From assembly GCF_018398875.1 (NCBI RefSeq), contig NZ_JAGWDK010000015.1:115087-179086 (forward strand): a stretch of 64,000 bases of DNA. The letters are read 5' to 3'. Positions 54,130 through 62,709 of the stretch are shown here, piece after piece. The notes beneath the pieces were generated by a model. That model was not told the DNA's origin. It was given only the letters and a program-made list of their open reading frames with translations, and did no database searches. Origin of the DNA: Bradyrhizobium sp. sGM-13. Its GTDB lineage: Bacteria > Pseudomonadota > Alphaproteobacteria > Rhizobiales > Xanthobacteraceae. The stretch's first letter is position 1, and every line of letters begins with the position of its first letter. Made by a program: the position numbers and the translations under genes.

Positions 54130-55353
54130 ATGCTGAGCGTTCCGACGCTGTGGACGGTATTCGTCATCAATTTTCTCGCGCTGGGCCTGATCTGGGCCTA
54201 CGTCATGCGCTGCTATCCGTCGTTCGAGGCAGCGCGGTTCTGGACCGGCTCGGCGTTCACGGCGGCGGCGGGCGCTGCGATGGCGACGCTGCGCGTAGTC
54301 TTCGCAGATTCTCTCGTGCCGTTGCTGTTCGCCGGCACCACGCTGGTACTGGCGATCTGCCTTGCCACGATGGGAATTCAGAAATTCTTCACCCGGCCCG
54401 TTTCGTGGCTTCACACTGCGTTGACCACCGGCTTTGCCTTTGTCGGTCTGTCCTTTTTCATTTTCGTCTACGACAGCGTGCCAGCGCGGATGACCGTCTT
54501 TACGATCGCCCAAGTACTGCCGATGGCGCTGGGCCTGAAGCTGTTGCTGACCACGCACGAAGGGCGCATCAATCCGGGCGCCCGGCTGGCCGGCGTCGTC
54601 ACCATCATCATCATGGCCATTCTCGCGGTTCGGTTGACCGGCGCGGTCACCGGCATGGGGCCCGGCTTCTCCTACATGCATTTCACCCCGGCGCAGTCGG
54701 TCGTCATCCTGGTGCTGGTATTTCTGTCGATGTCGCTGAATTTCGGCTTCCTGCTGATGGCGATGGACCGGTTGCGCAACGAGGTCGCGGATCTGGCGCT
54801 GCTCGACGACCTTACCGGCGTCCGCAATCGCCGCTATCTGGTGCAGCGGCTCACGGAAGAATGCGCGCGCTCCGAGCGCAGCGGTCAGCCCTTCGCGCTG
54901 TTGGTGATCGATCTCGACGGCTTCAAGGGCATCAACGATACCTACGGTCACGCCGCGGGCGACGCCTGCCTGCAGCATTTCACTCTGATGGCGCAAACCC
55001 GGCTGCGGCCCGGCGACATGCTGGCACGCACCGGCGGCGACGAATTCTGCATCGTGTTGCCGTCCTCGACGCTGCGCGAGGGCGCGATGATCGCGCGCCG
55101 CGTGCTGGAGGTCTGCCGCGCGGACGCCGAACAATGCACCGGCAACGACATTCCGATCGCCGTCTCGATCGGCGTCGCACAATGGAGCCGCGAGATGGGC
55201 GGCTTCCCCGATCGCCTGATCGCCGCTGCCGACCATGCGCTGTACGACGTCAAGAAGGCCGGCCGGAACGGCTTTGCTGTCTACGATCCGGCGCCGCCGC
55301 TGGTGCCCGAGACTGAGGCGGCAGCGGACGCGGCCCTCCGCAAGCAGGCCTGA
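54130..55353 (+). CDS. Membrane diguanylate cyclase (GGDEF)
   Basis: A 407-residue protein with about six N-terminal membrane segments (for example FVINFLALGLIWAYVM, LFAGTTLVLAICLATMG) and a GGDEF domain that makes cyclic di-GMP from GTP. G302-G303-D304-E305-F306 is intact. An inhibitory I-site R293-P-G-D296 stands five residues before it, so product feedback is expected. No EAL domain. An earlier in-frame TTG has no support, so the ATG before LSVPTLW is used. Confidence 0.88.
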   Translation: MLSVPTLWTVFVINFLALGLIWAYVMRCYPSFEAARFWTGSAFTAAAGAAMATLRVVFADSLVPLLFAGTTLVLAICLATMGIQKFFTRPVSWLHTALTTGFAFVGLSFFIFVYDSVPARMTVFTIAQVLPMALGLKLLLTTHEGRINPGARLAGVVTIIIMAILAVRLTGAVTGMGPGFSYMHFTPAQSVVILVLVFLSMSLNFGFLLMAMDRLRNEVADLALLDDLTGVRNRRYLVQRLTEECARSERSGQPFALLVIDLDGFKGINDTYGHAAGDACLQHFTLMAQTRLRPGDMLARTGGDEFCIVLPSSTLREGAMIARRVLEVCRADAEQCTGNDIPIAVSIGVAQWSREMGGFPDRLIAAADHALYDVKKAGRNGFAVYDPAPPLVPETEAAADAALRKQA

Positions 55354-55401
55354 GACGTGCTACTAAGGTTCGTCACTGGACCAGTCACGAATTTTCGGGT
55401 C

Positions 55402-56025
55402 ATGAATTTTCGCCTCGTCGCGGCGGTACTGTTCGCTCTCTCGCTTCCTGCTTGCGCCTCCGCGCAATCGCCCGACCTCGCCGCGATCGCGCGTTCGGCG
55501 GGCACGCCGGATATTCCCGGCTTGAAGATGGTCTGGCTGGCGCCATGGGGCGATCTCGCAAAGGCCCATCCCTGGCGCAACATCATCGTGCATCAGACCG
55601 AGGGGCCGGCGGGCTCCGCGCGCGGCGGCGCGCTGGCGCAATCGAAGAACCCGACGCGGCGCGGCGTGATGGTCTGGGTCGAAACCGACGGCACGGTGTA
55701 CTGGGCGGTCGGCGAACATCTCGTTCCGACGCATGGCGACGGCGCCAACCGCAACGACAACAAATATATCGACAACGGCCCGACCTATCGTCAGGTGGTC
55801 GGCAGCAATTCGGTCGGCGTCGAATTCGCCGGCAATTATCCTGATGTGACGCGGGGCCCGACGGATGCGCAGATCGCAGCGTGGCGTATTCTGGTAAAGG
55901 TGCTGCGCGCGCGTTACGGCATTCCGCTCGATCGCGTCTATGCGCACAACTGGATCGACTTCAAGGACGCCCGCTATTGCGAAGGCTGCGCCCTGGCAAA
56001 GATGGCGCGGGAGTGGGGCGAGTAG
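55402..56025 (+). CDS. N-acetylmuramoyl-L-alanine amidase (amidase_2 type)
   Basis: A 207-residue exported amidase that cuts the bond between peptidoglycan glycan and stem peptide. The signal peptide ends near ACASAQSP. Zinc-type histidines are found in IIVHQTEGPAG and YAHNWID, and the conserved core has SNSVGVEFAGNYPD. Three cysteines near the C-terminus (YCEGCAL) may form a disulfide. The start at 55402 rests on the signal peptide; the binding site is weak. Confidence 0.85.
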   Translation: MNFRLVAAVLFALSLPACASAQSPDLAAIARSAGTPDIPGLKMVWLAPWGDLAKAHPWRNIIVHQTEGPAGSARGGALAQSKNPTRRGVMVWVETDGTVYWAVGEHLVPTHGDGANRNDNKYIDNGPTYRQVVGSNSVGVEFAGNYPDVTRGPTDAQIAAWRILVKVLRARYGIPLDRVYAHNWIDFKDARYCEGCALAKMAREWGE

Positions 56026-56182
56026 GCATCGGGCATCGTCTGTCTCACATCCGCCGCGGCGCATTGGTCGCTTGCGTGCCGCCTTCGCTAAAGCTTCGGC
56101 GAGCCCAACGTCAAACCCCGGCGAAGCCTTGGCGAAGACGGGTCGTAGGGAAGACGGAATAGAGGCGAGAACCCCTCAACTT

Positions 56183-56303
56183 GTCGCCCCTGCGAACGCA
56201 GGGGCCCATAACCACCGGCTTTCATTGTGTGATAAAGTGTCTGCTACAGCGCTTCCTCGATAGATCACGCGGTATGGCTCCCTGCATTCGCAGGGACGAC
56301 GAG
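56183..56303. repeat. Dispersed palindromic repeat, family R2 (copy 4), left flank of the GIY-YIG gene
   Basis: GTCGCCCCTGCGAACGCAGG at one end and CCCTGCATTCGCAGGGACGA at the other. Its right end lies nine bases from the GIY-YIG start codon. Confidence 0.85.
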
Positions 56304-56311
56304 AGCCGCGC

Positions 56312-56592
56312 ATGTATGCGTCTACATCCTCGCGAGCCGGCGTCATGGGACGCTGTATATCGGGGTGACCAATTCGCTGGCGAAACGGATGGAGCAGCAT
56401 CGCAACGGCGAGGGGTCATCGTTCGTCAAAACCTACGGCGTTTACCGGCTGGTTTATGTCGAGGCGTTCGAACGAGCGGATGAAGCGATTGCGCGGGAAA
56501 AGCAGCTCAAGCGCTGGAAGCGGGATTGGAAGATCGAGCTGATCGAGCGAGAGAATCTGGAGTGGCGGGATCTTAGTGATTTGATTGTTTGA
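56312..56592 (+). pseudogene. GIY-YIG endonuclease-like gene with a 2-base insertion
   Basis: The sequence reads ATG TAT, then two extra bases (56318-56319), then VYILASRRHGTLYIGVTNSL in a different frame. Removing them restores MYVYILASRRHGTLYIG, which contains both the Y..I and YIG parts of the catalytic motif. The rest (EQHRNGEGSSFVKTYG, REKQLKRWKRDWKIELIE) is intact to the stop. Without the repair the frame only reopens at a GTG near 56365 that lacks the motif. R2 repeats border it on both sides. Confidence 0.8.
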
Positions 56593-56615
56593 GGCTCGCC
56601 ATCGCACGTAATCGC

Positions 56616-56735
56616 CGTCGTCCCTGCGAACGCAGGGGCCATAACCACCAGCTTACATTGCTGAAGCGTAGCCGTCTCGCCGTGTGCCATTTCCGCGGGC
56701 CGCCGCGTATGGGTCCCTGCGTTCGCAGGGACGAC
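56616..56735. repeat. Dispersed palindromic repeat, family R2 (copy 5), right flank of the GIY-YIG gene
   Basis: CGTCGTCCCTGCGAACGCAG at the left and GTCCCTGCGTTCGCAGGGAC at the right. It starts 24 bases after the GIY-YIG stop. Confidence 0.85.
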
Positions 56736-56834
56736 GGTGAGTTTTTGCCGCACGCAATCCTGTCATGACGCCGGTTCTGTTGACCTGACGCATCGCGGCC
56801 GGCACGGTGCAGCAGCATCCTGCCGGTATTTCCC

Positions 56835-57734
56835 ATGCTCTCCGTCGCCACGCTCTGGATTCCCTTCACCATCATCGCTGCGCTGGGCCAGGTCGCGCGC
56901 AATGCGATGCAGCGGTCGTTGACGGGGCCGCTCGGGACCTGGGGCGCGACCAATATCCGCTTCCTGTTCGGCTTTCCGTTCTCGATTCTGTTCCTGGCCG
57001 TGGTGCTGGCGGTGACCGGCGACAAGGTGCCGTGGCCGGCGCCCGTGTTCTGGCCGTGGCTGCTGCTGGGTGCGCTCAGCCAGATCGTCGCCACCGGCAT
57101 GATGCTGGTGGCGATGAACGACCGCTCCTTCGTGGTGACCACCGCGTATCTCAAGACCGAGGCGATCCAGGCCGCGATCTTCGGCTTCATCTTCCTTGGC
57201 GATCACCTCACCTGGCTCAAGGTGATCGCGATCGTCATCGCGACGGTGGGCGTGGTGATCACGGCGCTGCGGCCCGGCGGCGAAAAGAGCTTTGCGGAGA
57301 TCAGGCCGACCATCGTCGGCCTCGTCGCCGCAGGCTTCTTCGCATTGTCGGCGGTCGGCTTTCGCGGCGCCGTTATTTCCGTGCCCGGCGTGACGTTCGT
57401 AACCGCAGCGTCCTGCACGCTGGTGTTCGGCCTGTTCGTGCAGACACTGGTGCTGACGATCTATCTGCTCGCCCGCGCGCCCGACGTGCTGAAGGCAATT
57501 TTGCGGTTGTGGAAGCCCTCGATGCTCGCAGGTTTCATGGGTGCGTTCGCCTCGCAGTTCTGGTTTCTGGCACTTGCACTGACGGCGGCGGCAAACGTGC
57601 GCACGCTGGCGCTGGTCGAGGTATTGTTCGCGCAGGCCGTGTCGTATTACTCGTTCAAGCAGCCGATGTCGGCACGCGAACTGTCCGGCATTGTGCTGAT
57701 CGTGGTGGGCGTGGCGCTATTGGTGGCGGTTTGA
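56835..57734 (+). CDS. EamA-type DMT transporter
   Basis: A 299-residue membrane protein with about ten hydrophobic helices in two homologous halves. The second half contains LKTEAIQAAIFGFIFLGDHL and LALVEVLFAQAVSYYSFKQP, the ends of the EamA repeats. These proteins move small metabolites across the inner membrane. Substrate unknown. Repeat R3 follows. Confidence 0.85.
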   Translation: MLSVATLWIPFTIIAALGQVARNAMQRSLTGPLGTWGATNIRFLFGFPFSILFLAVVLAVTGDKVPWPAPVFWPWLLLGALSQIVATGMMLVAMNDRSFVVTTAYLKTEAIQAAIFGFIFLGDHLTWLKVIAIVIATVGVVITALRPGGEKSFAEIRPTIVGLVAAGFFALSAVGFRGAVISVPGVTFVTAASCTLVFGLFVQTLVLTIYLLARAPDVLKAILRLWKPSMLAGFMGAFASQFWFLALALTAAANVRTLALVEVLFAQAVSYYSFKQPMSARELSGIVLIVVGVALLVAV

Positions 57735-57743
57735 TTCGGGAGC

Positions 57744-57835
57744 CGTAGGGTGGGCAAAGGCGCGCTTGCGCCGTGCCCACCATTCTTAATCGCGCGAGAC
57801 AATGGTGGGCAAGCTGTCGCTCTGCCCACCCTACG
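57744..57835. repeat. Dispersed repeat, family R3 (copy 2)
   Basis: CGTAGGGTGGGCAAAGGCGC at the left and CTCTGCCCACCCTACG at the right. It lacks the internal hairpin of copy 1. Confidence 0.78.
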
Positions 57836-57841
57836 GCGTCA

Positions 57842-58312
57842 TCAATTCCTATCTTCCGGCAGTACCGGCAGCGGGGAGACCTCGACGCCTTCGTCGATCA
57901 GCGCGCGCGCCTCATCCGGCGTGGCTTCGCCGTAGATCGGGCGGTGCTCGATATCGCCGTAATGCATCTTGCGCGCTTCGTTGGGGAAGCGCTCGCCGAC
58001 ATTGTCGGCATTCTTGACGATGTGATCGCGCAATTCCTTCAGCTTGGCGCGCAGCTCGCGCTCCTGCGCCATCAACAGCGGCGTCGATTCCGATCCGGTT
58101 GCTTCCGCAGGTGCGGCCGGCGTAGGCGCGGCTTGCTCGCGGCCCTTCCTGCTGACGATCTGCGGAGCCATGATGGCGCGCTCGACCTTGACCGAGCCGC
58201 AATTCGGGCAGCTCACCAGCTTGCGCTTTTCCTGGGTCTCGTAAGCCGCGGAGCTTTGAAACCAGCTTTCGAAAGCATGGCCCTTCTCGCAGCGAAGGTT
58301 GTAGCGGATCAT
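57842..58312 (-). CDS. DUF1178 zinc-ribbon protein
   Basis: A 156-residue cytosolic protein. Cysteines C8, C35 and C38 and H12 (RCEKGHAF, SCPNCGS) probably bind zinc. An A/P/E-rich linker and a helical C-terminal half follow (RELRAKLKELRDHIVKNADN). Molecular role unknown. Its start overlaps the nitrilase-like gene stop by three to four bases, so the two are translationally coupled. Confidence 0.87.
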   Translation of the reverse strand: MIRYNLRCEKGHAFESWFQSSAAYETQEKRKLVSCPNCGSVKVERAIMAPQIVSRKGREQAAPTPAAPAEATGSESTPLLMAQERELRAKLKELRDHIVKNADNVGERFPNEARKMHYGDIEHRPIYGEATPDEARALIDEGVEVSPLPVLPEDRN

Positions 58313-59187
58313 GCCGAGCCCCGGACGAGGTGCAGATGCTCGGGGCCGGCCTTGGGATCGGCAATGCCGAAGCGTCTGCCATGCTGCAGCGACGGCACGG
58401 CTCTCCGAGCCGTCTCGACCCTGGATGTGTCGATCTCAGCAAGGAACACGCCGGGCTCGACGCCGCCCTCGGCGAGGATCTCGCCCCAGGGGCCGATGAT
58501 CAGTGAATGCCCGTAGGTCTCGCGCTTGTTCTCATGCATGCCGCATTGCGCCGCAGCGAACACGAAGCATCCGGTCTCGATGGCGCGGGCGCGCAATAGC
58601 GCGTGCCAATGTGCCTCGCCGGTCTTCCTTGTGAAGGCCGAGGGCACGGTGAGGAACGACGCGCCGGCTTCGGCCAGCGCGCGATAGAGCGCCGGAAACC
58701 GCACGTCGTAGCAGATCGTCAGCCCGATCCGCCCCCACGGCAGATCGGAAATCACGGCAGTTTCGCCCGGCTGGTAGTTGGCGGATTCGCGATAGCTCTC
58801 GCCGCCGGGCAGGTCGATATCGAACATATGGATCTTGTCGTAGCTGGCGAGCAAATTGCCGTCGGGCCCGATCAGGAACGAGCGGTTGACGGCGCGCTCG
58901 GGCGAGAAGCGCAGCGCCAGCGAGCCGATATGAAGATGAATCTTCAGCTCCGCGGCCAGCGCGCGATAGGCTTTTAGCGAGAGGTCGTCTGCTTCCGATG
59001 CAAGATGCTCGAACAGCGCCTTGCGGTTCAGTTGCATCATGTTGCTCACCTCGGGCGTGAGCACGTAGTCGGCGCCTTGCGCTGCGGCCTCGCGGATCAG
59101 GTTGATGCCCTGTTCGAGGCTCGGTTCGGGCAGCAGCCCGGTGCGCATCTGCACCATCGCAGCGGTGAAGGTGGAACCAGCGCTCAT
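58309..59187 (-). CDS. Nitrilase-superfamily (Nit1/Nit2-like) amidohydrolase
   Basis: A 292-residue carbon-nitrogen hydrolase. The catalytic triad is complete: E46 (LTPEVSN), K118 (SYDKIHMFD) and C159 (LTICYDVRFP). Nit1-type enzymes deaminate damaged glutathione, which fits the adjacent glutaredoxin, though omega-amidase activity is also possible. It overlaps both grxC and DUF1178 by four bases. Confidence 0.87.
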   Translation of the reverse strand: MSAGSTFTAAMVQMRTGLLPEPSLEQGINLIREAAAQGADYVLTPEVSNMMQLNRKALFEHLASEADDLSLKAYRALAAELKIHLHIGSLALRFSPERAVNRSFLIGPDGNLLASYDKIHMFDIDLPGGESYRESANYQPGETAVISDLPWGRIGLTICYDVRFPALYRALAEAGASFLTVPSAFTRKTGEAHWHALLRARAIETGCFVFAAAQCGMHENKRETYGHSLIIGPWGEILAEGGVEPGVFLAEIDTSRVETARRAVPSLQHGRRFGIADPKAGPEHLHLVRGSA

Positions 59188-59456
59188 GAGGGGGCCTTTT
59201 CTCCCGTCAGCAAGGCGTCGAGCTTGCCCGCGCGGTCCAGTGCATAAAGCTCGTCACAGCCGCCGACATGGGTTATGCCGATGAAGATCTGAGGGAAGGT
59301 CGAGCCGTGGCCTGCGCGGTCGTACATCTGCTCGCGATAGGCCGGGTCGGCGGCCACGTTCCGTTCGGTGAACGCGGCGTTCTTGCGCGTCAGCAGCGAT
59401 TTGGCGGCGGTGCAGTAGCCGCAGCCCGGGCGGGTATAGATTTCAATGGCGGTCAT
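59184..59456 (-). CDS. grxC: Glutaredoxin 3
   Basis: A 90-residue dithiol glutaredoxin that reduces disulfides with glutathione. The active site is C12-G-Y-C15 in RPGCGYCTAAK; the glutathione-binding TFPQIFI and GGCDELYAL motifs follow. The start before TAIEIYTRPG is used. It sits between comF and the nitrilase-like gene in a four-gene minus-strand operon. Confidence 0.93.
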   Translation of the reverse strand: MTAIEIYTRPGCGYCTAAKSLLTRKNAAFTERNVAADPAYREQMYDRAGHGSTFPQIFIGITHVGGCDELYALDRAGKLDALLTGEKAPS

Positions 59457-59498
59457 GGCGCGCTCTGATTGGCAGTCTTTGAATTGCAAGTCTTTGAA

Positions 59499-60308
59499 TT
59501 ATATGGGAGCCCGGTGGCTGTCCACAACCCGCGCGAATACCAGCACGTCGACCTGCGCGGCCTTGGCGCGCAGTAGCGCCCGGGCGCAAGCGTCGGTCGT
59601 GGCGCCTGACGTCAGCACGTCGTCGATCAGGATGACGCGGCGGCCCTGGATGTCGGCCACGCGGTCGGCGGCGACCTTGAAGGCGCCCTGCACATTGCTT
59701 GCGCGCTGTGGTCGGGACAGCCCGATCTGCTGCTCGGTTGCGCGAATGCGACGAAGCGCCTCAGAGGCCAGTTTGACGCCGGTTTGGCGCGAAATCACCC
59801 GCGCCAGCGCGCCGGACTGGTTGTAGCGGCGGCTCCAGCCGCGCCGCCAATGCAGGGGAACTGGCACCAGCACGTCGGCTTCATCAAGCAATTCCTTGCC
59901 CGCACGGGCCATCCAGCGGCCCATCGCGGGCGCCAGATCGGTGCGATCCTGGTACTTCAGCGAATGAACCAAGGTTCGCGCGACGTCGTCATAGCGCACT
60001 GCGGCGCGGGCGCGCTGGTAGGCCGGCGGATTGGCGATCGCTTCCATCGACAGCAATTCGGGGCCGGGATCATAGACGAAGGGGATGCCGAGCCGCGGAC
60101 AGAACGGTGGCGCGATGAACGACAGTTTCGCCCAGCATGTCGCGCAAACGCCCTCGCCATGGACCGGTTCGCGGCAGGAAACGCACTGCGTCGGCAGTGC
60201 GATGTCGAGCGCGAGCCGCGGCAGATGCGCGAATGCGTCGCGGCAGGCGCTCAACGCGCCGCGAAGCTGGCTGGAGATGGAGCGTGGTGGTGATGCCTCG
60301 GCGTCCAT
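59499..60308 (-). CDS. ComF-family phosphoribosyltransferase-like protein
   Basis: A 269-residue protein with an N-terminal zinc finger (CVSCREP, CATCWAKL) and a C-terminal phosphoribosyltransferase fold with the PRPP-binding loop VILIDDVLTSGATTDAC. In competent bacteria ComF helps DNA uptake; in others its role is uncertain. It is divergent from the methyltransferase at 60387. Confidence 0.85.
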   Translation of the reverse strand: MDAEASPPRSISSQLRGALSACRDAFAHLPRLALDIALPTQCVSCREPVHGEGVCATCWAKLSFIAPPFCPRLGIPFVYDPGPELLSMEAIANPPAYQRARAAVRYDDVARTLVHSLKYQDRTDLAPAMGRWMARAGKELLDEADVLVPVPLHWRRGWSRRYNQSGALARVISRQTGVKLASEALRRIRATEQQIGLSRPQRASNVQGAFKVAADRVADIQGRRVILIDDVLTSGATTDACARALLRAKAAQVDVLVFARVVDSHRAPI

Positions 60309-60386
60309 GGCGTGAGGCTAGCGCTGTGCCGCGTGCGGCTCAAGCACGGCATTGCCAGAGATAGGCAGCCAGCGTACCAACCGCGC

Positions 60387-61232
60387 ATGGCTTCGAACCC
60401 GGTCAGCGCGCCCATCCTGTTCGACCGTGCGCTCTTGCGCGCGCGGCTTGACCGCGCGCGGCGCGGCGGGCCGGCGACATTCCTGCTCGATCGTATCAGG
60501 GAAGATTTCGAAGAGCGGCTGCAGGCGGTGACGCGAAGTTTTGCCGATGTGGCCGACATCTGGACGCCCGGCGAGCTCCTGCGAAAGCCATTGGCCGATC
60601 GCTTCTCATCCATCACCCGCATCGATGTCGATCAATCCGAAACGCTGCGCTTGCCGCCGCAATCGCTCGACCTCGCGGTCTCCGCGCTCGCGTTCCAGTT
60701 CGTCAACGATCTCCCCGGCGTGCTGGCGCAGATCCGCCGCGCGTTGAAGCCGGATGGGCTGTTGCTAGCAGCGATGATCGGGGGCGATACGTTGACGGAG
60801 CTCCGGCAGAGCTTTGCCGCGGCGGAAGCCGAATGCGAGGGCGGAGTGTCGCCGCGCGTCGCGCCGTTTGCGGATTTGCGCGACATCGGCAGCCTGCTGC
60901 AGCGCGCAGGGCTCGCGCTGCCGGTCACCGATGTCGATCGCGTCGTGGTGCGCTACGACAGCGCGTTTGCGCTGATGGCTGATATCAGGCGGATGGCGGC
61001 GACCAATATCCTGATCGAGCGGCGGCGCACGCCGACCCGCCGCGCCACCATGCTGCGTATGGCGCAGATCTACGGCGAGCGCTTTGCCGACGCCGACGGC
61101 CGCATCCGCGCGACCTTCGACGTGATCTGGCTGTCCGGCTGGGCGCCGCATGAGAGCCAGCAGAAGCCGTTGAAGCCCGGCTCGGCGAAAGCAAGCCTGG
61201 AAGCGGCGGTGAAGAAAACTGCTCCCAAATAG
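60387..61232 (+). CDS. SAM-dependent methyltransferase-like protein (BioC/NDUFAF5 type)
   Basis: A 281-residue protein resembling BioC and the mitochondrial complex I assembly factor NDUFAF5. It begins with a FDRALLRARLDRARR segment, has the later methyltransferase motifs SLDLAVSALAFQFVND and LKPDGLLLAAMIGGDTL, and ends in a P/K-rich tail. Its first methyltransferase motif is weak, which is also true of several NDUFAF5 relatives. Substrate unknown. Confidence 0.85.
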   Translation: MASNPVSAPILFDRALLRARLDRARRGGPATFLLDRIREDFEERLQAVTRSFADVADIWTPGELLRKPLADRFSSITRIDVDQSETLRLPPQSLDLAVSALAFQFVNDLPGVLAQIRRALKPDGLLLAAMIGGDTLTELRQSFAAAEAECEGGVSPRVAPFADLRDIGSLLQRAGLALPVTDVDRVVVRYDSAFALMADIRRMAATNILIERRRTPTRRATMLRMAQIYGERFADADGRIRATFDVIWLSGWAPHESQQKPLKPGSAKASLEAAVKKTAPK

Positions 61233-61402
61233 ACAACCTAAAGCGGGGTGAGATTGGGCCGTGTACCCATAACCCGTCGGCGCGACGCGACGAAGACTAT
61301 GTCCGCTTTGCCCAGTTTGCGACCAGGCTCGCGCGGCGGCGCAATATGTCGCGAAGGGCCAATAGCAGCCGATCGTTGAGAGATTGACCGGTTCAACCGG
61401 AG

Positions 61403-61537
61403 CTATTTCCTCCTCCCTGGTATGAAGCTCGGCTGCCAGGTCGCGGCCTTTTGGCTGGGCGCCGCGGCGATGACCTTGACCTTTTCTTTCTTGGGCTTCT
61501 TGGCTTCGCGGTTGCCTCGTTGCTGGCTTTTGGCCAT
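61403..61537 (-). CDS. Small basic 44-residue protein
   Basis: Begins MAKSQQRGNREAKKPKKEK, with a tryptophan near the end. A perfect GGAGGAG stands seven bases before the ATG. It resembles small basic proteins found in many alphaproteobacteria, role unknown. A decayed upstream frame (61538-61728) runs into it without a stop. Confidence 0.75.
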   Translation of the reverse strand: MAKSQQRGNREAKKPKKEKVKVIAAAPSQKAATWQPSFIPGRRK

Positions 61538-61728
61538 GGCAGTCTCCTCCTGTTTTTCAAGATGATTGAATTCGTCTGACAACAGGACCTGCCCGCGCGG
61601 GGTGCAGATCCTCACGTCGATGTAGCCTTCTTGCACGAACTGCCTGGCCTTCTTCAGCGCGGCAGCCGCCGTGACGCGGCCGAGATTTCGCGGGCCCCTT
61701 CATGGTTGCCACTGACCCGGTATTTCAG
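61538..61728 (-). pseudogene. Decayed small gene upstream of the basic protein
   Basis: Minus-strand reading gives KYRVSGNHEGAREISA in one frame and AAAALKKARQFVQEGYIDVR followed by ICTPRGQVLL in another, so one base was lost or two gained near 61675. The expected ATG is CTG, and no stop separates it from MAKSQQ. This looks like a small gene that lost its start and reading frame. Confidence 0.55.
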
Positions 61729-61729
61729 T

Positions 61730-61828
61730 TTAGGAATGGAGGACGGCCACCGCGATCACCACGATTGCAAGCAGCAGCGGGATGATGACGGGCGGTACGA
61801 TCCACTCGGCCAGGCGAAACTGCCGCAA
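61730..61828 (-). CDS. Single-span membrane micro-protein (32 residues)
   Basis: A TTG start with AGGAG eight bases upstream. The product reads RQFRLAEWIVPPVIIP followed by a hydrophobic helix of about 17 residues (LLLAIVVIAVAVL), so it is probably a small membrane protein. Role unknown. The short length and non-ATG start make it uncertain. Confidence 0.55.
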   Translation of the reverse strand: MRQFRLAEWIVPPVIIPLLLAIVVIAVAVLHS

Positions 61829-62104
61829 GGGGATGCTCCTCCGCTTTGTGGCGGGAGCGCGCGCGGCCCTCAGTCACCGGTGGATGCCGTGGGAAACGCG
61901 GTGATGGCTCACCCTACGCTGATGTTCCAGCAATAGCGAACGCCAAAACGCTTCGCGCCGGCCGCGGCAAGAGCGCGCAGGAAGCGAAAAGGAACTGCCT
62001 CCATTCGCCGCGCGGCAAGAAAGCGATGGCTATTGCGGCGGAGGGGGCGCATGCTGCTCTGCGGGCAGCGCCGGCGCCGGCACTTTTGCGAAAGGCAGGC
62101 GCGC
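61829..62104. other. Intergenic region before a three-gene group of small proteins
   Basis: About 275 bases with no supported gene. It probably contains the promoter of the small genes beginning at 62105 and that of the minus-strand micro-gene. Confidence 0.35.
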
Positions 62105-62374
62105 ATGACCATCCGTTCCCGACGTGAAGTCGTCACCTTCAAACATCCGCTCCGGATCAGGGGCATCGATCGCCTGTTGCCCGCCGGCGCCTACGAGGTC
62201 GTCACCGATGAGGAGACGATCGAGGACCTTTCGTTCGCGGCGTTCCGCCGCGTCGCCACCATGATCAAGGTGCCGGCGGAAGGCTCGCGCGGGTTGGCGA
62301 TGGAGGTGGTCTCGATCGGCCCGGTCGATTTGTCGGACGCCCAGCGCATCGACGCGAGCACATCCGATGACTGA
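62105..62374 (+). CDS. Conserved hypothetical 89-residue protein
   Basis: A soluble protein beginning MTIRSRREVVTFKHPLRIRG. It has DRLLPAGAYEVVTDEE and ends in an acidic tail. Function unknown. The previous part of the frame is Arg/Cys-rich and unlikely to be coding, so the ATG after AAAGGCAGG is chosen. It overlaps the next gene by eight bases. Confidence 0.7.
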   Translation: MTIRSRREVVTFKHPLRIRGIDRLLPAGAYEVVTDEETIEDLSFAAFRRVATMIKVPAEGSRGLAMEVVSIGPVDLSDAQRIDASTSDD

Positions 62375-62663
62375 CGAACCACTCGACCTCGACAGCCACC
62401 GCGGCATGGCGGCGCAGAAAGCGACCGACATCCGCCGCGCGCTGGCGGAAGTCGAGACCCATGCGCGGGAGCTGCGCGAACGGCGGGCCGAGATCGAAGA
62501 TCACCTGCTGGCGTTTCCCGCCGCGTCGTGGCCGGAGGCGGCCGCCAAGGCGCGCTACATCCTGAAGCTGTATGCCGCAGGACTGGCGCCGGAAGACACA
62601 AGGCATCGCGACCTCGTCGCGGCCATCCTCGAGGACTTTGCCCGGCTCACTGAGCAGGGCTGA
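62367..62663 (+). CDS. Conserved hypothetical helical protein, 98 residues
   Basis: A mostly helical protein, with ATDIRRALAEVETHARELRE as a possible coiled coil and KARYILKLYAAGL near the end. Function unknown. Overlap with the preceding gene suggests coupling. Confidence 0.7.
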   Translation: MTDEPLDLDSHRGMAAQKATDIRRALAEVETHARELRERRAEIEDHLLAFPAASWPEAAAKARYILKLYAAGLAPEDTRHRDLVAAILEDFARLTEQG

Positions 62664-62709
62664 GGCAAAAGAGGGCTGCGATCGCGGCGCCGCGTAAGGA
62701 GTAGGTCAC

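Noticed and set aside
54085..55236. 383-codon minus-strand frame opposite the GGDEF gene
   Set aside because: Shadow of the diguanylate cyclase; composition is dominated by R, H, Q and G.
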